DNA of 64,000 nucleotides from Cordilura impudica. Taxonomy: Eukaryota > Arthropoda > Insecta > Diptera > Scathophagidae. Of this stretch, positions 59,860 to 64,000 are shown in pieces. Numbering within the stretch: the stretch's first letter is position 1; each line of letters begins with the position of its first letter. Both the position numbers and the translations under genes were made by a program. Location: assembly GCA_963682025.1 (NCBI GenBank), contig OY821517.1, positions 96,641,946 to 96,705,945 on the forward strand, read 5' to 3'. The notes beneath the pieces were generated by a model. The model saw nothing but the letters and a program-made list of their open reading frames with translations. It was not told the DNA's origin and made no database searches.

Positions 59860-60656
59860 ATACCCTATACCACTATGTGGTTTGGGTATAATGACTTTGT
59901 GCTGCTGTTTGTAACAACCAAAAATATTTGACCTAGACCCATCTTTAATTATACCGATCGAATCAGAATCACTTTTTAAGTTGATTTAACAATGTCCGTC
60001 CGTCCGTCCGTCCGTCTGTGTGTCCATGTAAACCTTGTAATCAAACTGCAGGACGCAAACACGAATATATTTGCATGAAATTTGGTATATAAGCTTTCAT
60101 CGGCAATGGAATAAACGCTATTGAAATTGGTGAGAATCGGTTCATGTTCAGACCTAGCCCCCATACAAATGGCCGCTATAAAATCGACATAAAATGACAT
60201 AAGATCCAAATTGTCGTATAGATCTTAGTCAAATTGGGTTTGTATGTGTTTATTACATCCATTAATGAATAGTCCAAAAACGATCCCTATGGGACAACTC
60301 TTAGTCATAGGCCCCATATAGAGCTGCTTCCCGATCTTCACTTTAATCTACCAAAAAACAAAAATATTGCACTGATTCACCTCAAATTTTGTTTGTATAT
60401 ATTTTCGCAAAATACAAGAGACTTATCCAATCATGGTCAGAATCGGTCCATTTTTGGACCTAGTCCCCATATAGACATAGCATCCGATATGAACTTTTTC
60501 ATATCTGCAGCCAAAAAAATTTAAAAAAATGCCACTCAAAATTGGTTTATGCTTATTTTCTATATCCAATTAGTTGGGCCTAAGAGATAGGGTCTCTAAA
60601 CGCATGGTATAGGGTATCGTATAGTCGGTCTAGACTGACTATAATTTTCTTACTTG
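59860..60656 (+). mobile_element. HINE family A, copy A15 (close to family consensus)
   Basis: Complete: ATACCCTATACCACTATGTG, GTCCGTCC array near 59995, TGGTATAGGGTAT, a near-perfect palindrome (GTCGGTCTAGACTGAC) and CTTACTTG. TTTTT lies before it and TTT after it. Confidence 0.92.
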
Positions 60657-61123
60657 TTTCAGTTGTTTTGGAATGCACGTGGCATAGCTTAGTTCAACTA
60701 GATTTTACCGCACAGAAGTAGCACGTGGGCAAGAGCAAGTCCGAGAGCACACAAACGAAGCTTCGTATATTACAGCTTATTCCGTCCAATTGGGGTTAAT
60801 TCTAAAAGCATATGAAAGCATTGTATTAAGTTCAATTAATAGCTGAATATATAGTGTATTCAGACCTTACAGCATATAGATAACAAATGCATTAAATGCT
60901 GATAACACAATCATTGACCCTATGTTGAATTTCCGTTTCCAGTCATATCCAGAAATCAACAGTCTCTATTTCTGGCATGTTGTGAAGAGTACTGTGCAGT
61001 TAGCTTTTCTTCCAACGTAGGAAACGAGGGATTAATGCGAATTTATACTGAAAAATTTGAAGCCTTTTTGCATTGTAACAGTTTTGGTTGAATCGAGCAC
61101 TTCTTGTTAGGTATTGTTCCATC
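60657..61123. other. intergenic, nothing recognised
   Basis: Mixed composition, no copy elsewhere in the window, no open frame of note. Confidence 0.4.
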
Positions 61124-61128
61124 CGTGG

Positions 61129-62001
61129 CACAGTGGGCGAAAAGTCGTTTAATTAATACCACTTAGGAACAATTTTTTTTGTTTGTGTAATATTTTTTTT
61201 AGTTTAAACTAGATTAAGCTGCAATGTTAAACATAAAAAAAGTATTTTTAAACTCTTTCTTTTAACTCATACTCTCTGTCTGTCCTTCTATCTGTCTGTC
61301 GTGGTTCAACCCCATTCGCCCTTACCCAATTGATCTGATAATGAATCTGTAAATTAGCTCCTCATTTATTCTGGTTATTTTGGATGCGCTGCAAGGTGTT
61401 TCCTTAACAATTTGGAAAACTTTACTTAATTTCGTTTTGTTGGAATATTCGTTGAACATCTTATCGAGTCTTCTATGATTTGTCAGTGGATTAACTAATA
61501 AAGTTGTCCGTTTAACCACTCCTTTTTTCTTCAAATTTGTGGCTACTTATATGGTTTAATTTACGTTTCTCAGCCAATTTTGCTACAAAATTTATTATTT
61601 TTTTTTTGCGTATTAGAAGGATTTTATTAGCATCATACATGTTGATGTTGATTATATTGTTAATTATATAACTTTCAACGGCAGAAAATTTTTTAATACC
61701 CACGGGCTCATTGCGTTCTCGTCTGAGCACCGACATTGTTCCTAAAAAATGCAATATCATGTTAAGTTCCAGGTGGTTGCAGATAGGAATTTTAAAAAAT
61801 ATTCCAGCGCGAATCAGAATTTCCGGTCTACGGTAGTCTTATTTTGAGACATATGCAACTTTAGAGAAAATTTGGCAATGCAAAGAAAACACGAGATAAA
61901 GCTTAGTGATGCACCAATTTCATACGGATATTCGTAATCGATAGAGACACTCTTTGAAAATTGAATTAAACGACAGTAGATCGACCATTTCGCCCACAGT
62001 G
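61129..62001. mobile_element. Transib-like non-autonomous or decayed element
   Basis: The left end is CACAGTG-GGCGAAAA; the right end, read inward on the other strand, is CACTGTG-GGCGAAAT. The 5-bp sequence CGTGG flanks both ends (61124-61128 and 62002-62006). Termini of the form CACWRTG and G+C-rich 5-bp target duplications are characteristic of Transib transposons, the group from which RAG1 and its CACAGTG recombination-signal heptamer derive. A second shared block, GTCGTTTAATT, lies 8 bp after the heptamer on the left and 20 bp after it on the right. At 873 bp it is too short for a full Transib transposase. HINE A16 starts 14 bp downstream. Confidence 0.65.
61322..61760 (-). pseudogene. 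two overlapping reading frames inside the Transib-like element
   Basis: Minus-strand frames 61760-61512 (82 codons; RRERNEPVGIKKFSAVESYI, LLIRKKKIINFVAKLAEKRK) and 61534-61322 (70 codons; KRTTLLVNPLTNHRRLDKMF) overlap at a poly-A/Lys tract, as if one frame of about 145 codons had shifted. The product would be strongly basic. I see no catalytic motif and do not recognise the family; it could be an N-terminal DNA-binding remnant or chance. Confidence 0.3.
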
Positions 62002-62015
62002 CGTGGTCCGTTTTT

Positions 62016-62768
62016 ATACCCTATACCACTAGCTGGTTTGGGTATAAAGACTTTGTGCTGCTGTTTGTAACAAGCAAAAATATTTGACCTACACCCATTT
62101 TTAATTATACCGATCGAATCAGAATCACAATCTGATTCGATTTAACGATGTCCGTCCGTCCGTCTGTGTGTCCATATAAAGCAATTAATCAAACTGCAGG
62201 TCGCAAATATGAATATATAATGATGAAATTTGGTATTTGTCCTTTCATCGGCCATGGAATGAACGCTATTGAAATTGGTGAGAATCGGTCCATGTTCAGA
62301 CCTAGACCCCATACAAATGACCCATATGAAATCAACATATATTGCCATAAGATCCAAATTATCATACAAATCTTAGTCAAATTGGGTTTGTATGTTTTAT
62401 TACATCCATTAATCAGTAGTCCAAAAATGATACCTATTGAACAACTCTTAGTCATAGGCTCCATATAGAGCTGCTTCCCGGTCTTCACTTAAATCAATCA
62501 AAAAACAAAAATATTGCACTGTTTCTTCTCAAATTTTGTTTGTATATATTTTTGTTTGTATATATATATGGGGCCTAGTCCCCATATAGATATAGCATCC
62601 GATATGAACTTTTTCATATCTGCAGCCGAAAAAATTAATAAAAATCCCATTAAAATTTGGTTTATGCTTATTTTCTATATCCAGTTAGTTGGGCCTGAGA
62701 GGTAGGGTCTCTAAACGCATGGTATAGGGTATCGTATAGTCGGTCTATCGTATAGTCGGTCTTACTTG
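62016..62768 (+). mobile_element. HINE family A, copy A16 (3' end rearranged)
   Basis: Starts ATACCCTATACCACTAGCTG, with a short GTCC array near 62150 and a small internal deletion near 62555. At the 3' end TATCGTATAGTCGGTCTA is followed by a second ATCGTATAGTCGGTC and then CTTACTTG. The palindrome is thus replaced by a 17-bp direct duplication. Confidence 0.9.
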
Positions 62769-62794
62769 TTTCTTTTTTTTTTGGTAGCAATTTT

Positions 62795-63125
62795 TAACCC
62801 AAGAAATTGACGTGGAGAATTTGTCCATTGCAACGTTGTGATCAGATCCAAAAAAAAGACTCGTTGGACTTAATTTTTTCTGGAGTAGTGCCAGCAGCTT
62901 TCCCAAGGTATGGTTGGCTATTTCCAGCCATAGAAGTTTTGGCCACATACGAGTACCCAAAATTTCAAAAAAAATCTCTCTAGTTTGCAACAGTGATACA
63001 ATCGTAAGCGTTGAAAAGCATTGGTAACATTTCAGACCACATATCACACAGACGACGTATTGGAGTAAACTCATCGTCAGATTTGTTTTGTCGACGACGT
63101 ATTGAAGCAAATAATTTTGGTCAAT
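62795..63125 (-). pseudogene. piggyBac-like transposase fragment (piggyBac-2)
   Basis: Minus strand: SIRRRQNKSDDEFTPIRRLC and FNAYDCITV match the stretch leading to the first catalytic Asp (ITVDEQL in active members), where this copy reads ITVAN and has a deletion. SYVAKTSMAGN with YLGKAAGTTPEK matches the block before the second catalytic Asp, and in another frame GSDHNVAMDKFSTSISW matches the N.TMDNFFTS block. Frame shifts and stops separate them. This is a different family member from the 15.5-17.4 kb element, judging by sequence. No TTAA-bounded termini were seen. Confidence 0.72.
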
Positions 63126-63515
63126 TACTCAAACTGACACAGTTTTTCTAAGGAACAGACTGATTCTTCGATTGAAATAGCAACGCTCTCATTCATATAT
63201 ATTCAACAACACTCAACTTACTTGTAAACGTTGCACAGTAGCGCCCTCAGAACAAATGAGGTTGCTAAAATCTAAAATATAATGCGCGCCAACGATATTT
63301 TGGATAAACTTGCCTTTTAGGAAATTGTTCGAGTTCACTTTGTACATTTTCCAGTGGCATTTTGTTTGTTTTTCATTAAATATTAGCTGCATTTAACGTG
63401 GTATTTTTACGGAAAAAGATACCAATGAGTTTTCGTAGATCCATTTCGATTCCTTTTTATTTTTTTTTAAATTAAATTAGTCACTAGATAGATCCTTATA
63501 GACTATTACAAAAAA
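63126..63515. other. intergenic, possible piggyBac-2 flank
   Basis: A minus-strand stretch at about 63270-63365 reads KMPLENVQSELEQFPKRQVY, which I cannot place. Nothing else was recognised. Confidence 0.35.
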
Positions 63516-64000
63516 TTAAATAATAAAGTAAACTAAAAGCACTAATGAGTTTAAATACATTATTAAATTTAGTTTCATTACATCCCGAGGCAGCGAAAAA
63601 TTTATGTGTCTGTATAGGATGTCAAAATCATACAACATTCTCCTAAATGGATCCGCAAGAGCATCGTTTGATCGAAAAAAATTAACATTTGGAGGTTCAA
63701 AATATCTTACAATACATGGAGGAACATTCAAACAAATTTTAATTAATAGAAATTCGAAGCTTACCCCCCTTGAATTAAATTGAACACAAACGAAATTCTC
63801 AGCATGATTCTACGAATTTTTAATGTCGGCAATTTTGTTAGCGCAAGCCTATGCATGTACCATGGCCAACAAAGATATAAAAATTGCTTCTGAACAGATG
63901 GAATATGTTGTTGATGAATTTTATAATAGGGGTCGCAAATTATGGAGCCATAATCCAGAATCGGTCTTACTTGAGTCGTAAATAGCTGTTTCTTAGTAAA
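63516..64000 (-). pseudogene. LINE-5: C-terminal part, running off the window
   Basis: From the window end leftward on the minus strand: KQLFTTQVRPILDYGSIICD then YYKIHQQHIPSVQKQFLYLC, the conserved region after the RT domain of many insect LINEs (VRP.LEYGS..WDPY and R.ESVQK.FL). TLKIRRIMLRISFVFNLIQG and, in another frame, RYFEPPN, DPFRRMLYDFDILYRHINFS follow. A frame shift lies near 63740. RT and endonuclease would lie beyond the window's right edge, if present. Confidence 0.82.

Noticed and set aside
61241..61320. CTGTCTGTCC-type run as another HINE copy.
   Set aside because: Short pyrimidine-rich run without any other family block; it is inside the Transib-like element.

Overview
This is a gene-poor, A+T-rich eukaryotic window made almost entirely of transposable elements and their remains, with no intact host gene. 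The commonest repeat (family A, 16 copies or fragments) has a short 5' sub-terminal inverted repeat, a GTCC/GTCY microsatellite just after a GAGTCGATTTAACGATGTCC-like core, and a 3' palindrome ending CTTACTTG with apparent T|T insertion. That architecture matches the DINE-1/mini-me (Helentron-associated, HINE) elements of flies. Together with mariner, Tc1, piggyBac and LINE remains it points to a higher dipteran, probably a calyptrate fly (inference; the species cannot be read from the window).

Layout. 1-7.2 kb: a dispersed repeat cut by the window edge, a dead Tc1 transposase split by another repeat, a 688-bp candidate inverted-repeat element, a PIF/Harbinger remnant with 3-bp flanking duplication, and HINE A1. 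7.6-11.1 kb: a 3.4-kb DNA transposon with terminal inverted repeats of about 510 bp around a four-exon, recently broken transposase-like gene. 11.3-17.4 kb: HINE A2, two mirror-image 22-bp repeat arrays, and a complete piggyBac insertion between TTAA copies. 17.6-28.1 kb: a LINE on the minus strand, a Ty3/gypsy pol remnant, and a second LINE split by about 4 kb of HINE copies and other DNA, then a mariner remnant inside an old HINE. 28.7-34.2 kb: a Tc1 element of the IR/DR type, swollen by nested insertions. 35-44 kb: HINE copies, a third LINE and a Tc1 fragment. 44.3-47.5 kb: tandem repeats, including about 1.4 kb of heptanucleotide satellite. 52-58 kb: HINE A14, a retropseudogene-like copy of the chaperonin subunit CCT8, a repeat array, a LINE fragment and a pseudogene of an unnamed metazoan family. 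59.8-64 kb: HINE copies, an 873-bp Transib-like element with CACAGTG ends and 5-bp target duplications, a second piggyBac fragment and a LINE C-terminus running off the window.

Nothing here forms a pathway. The biology is the order of insertion, decay and tandem expansion. The two most unusual items are the long-TIR multi-exon transposon (7632-11058) and the Transib-like element with RSS-like, asymmetric ends (61129-62001). All boundaries and identities were judged by eye; no alignment or database search was run.
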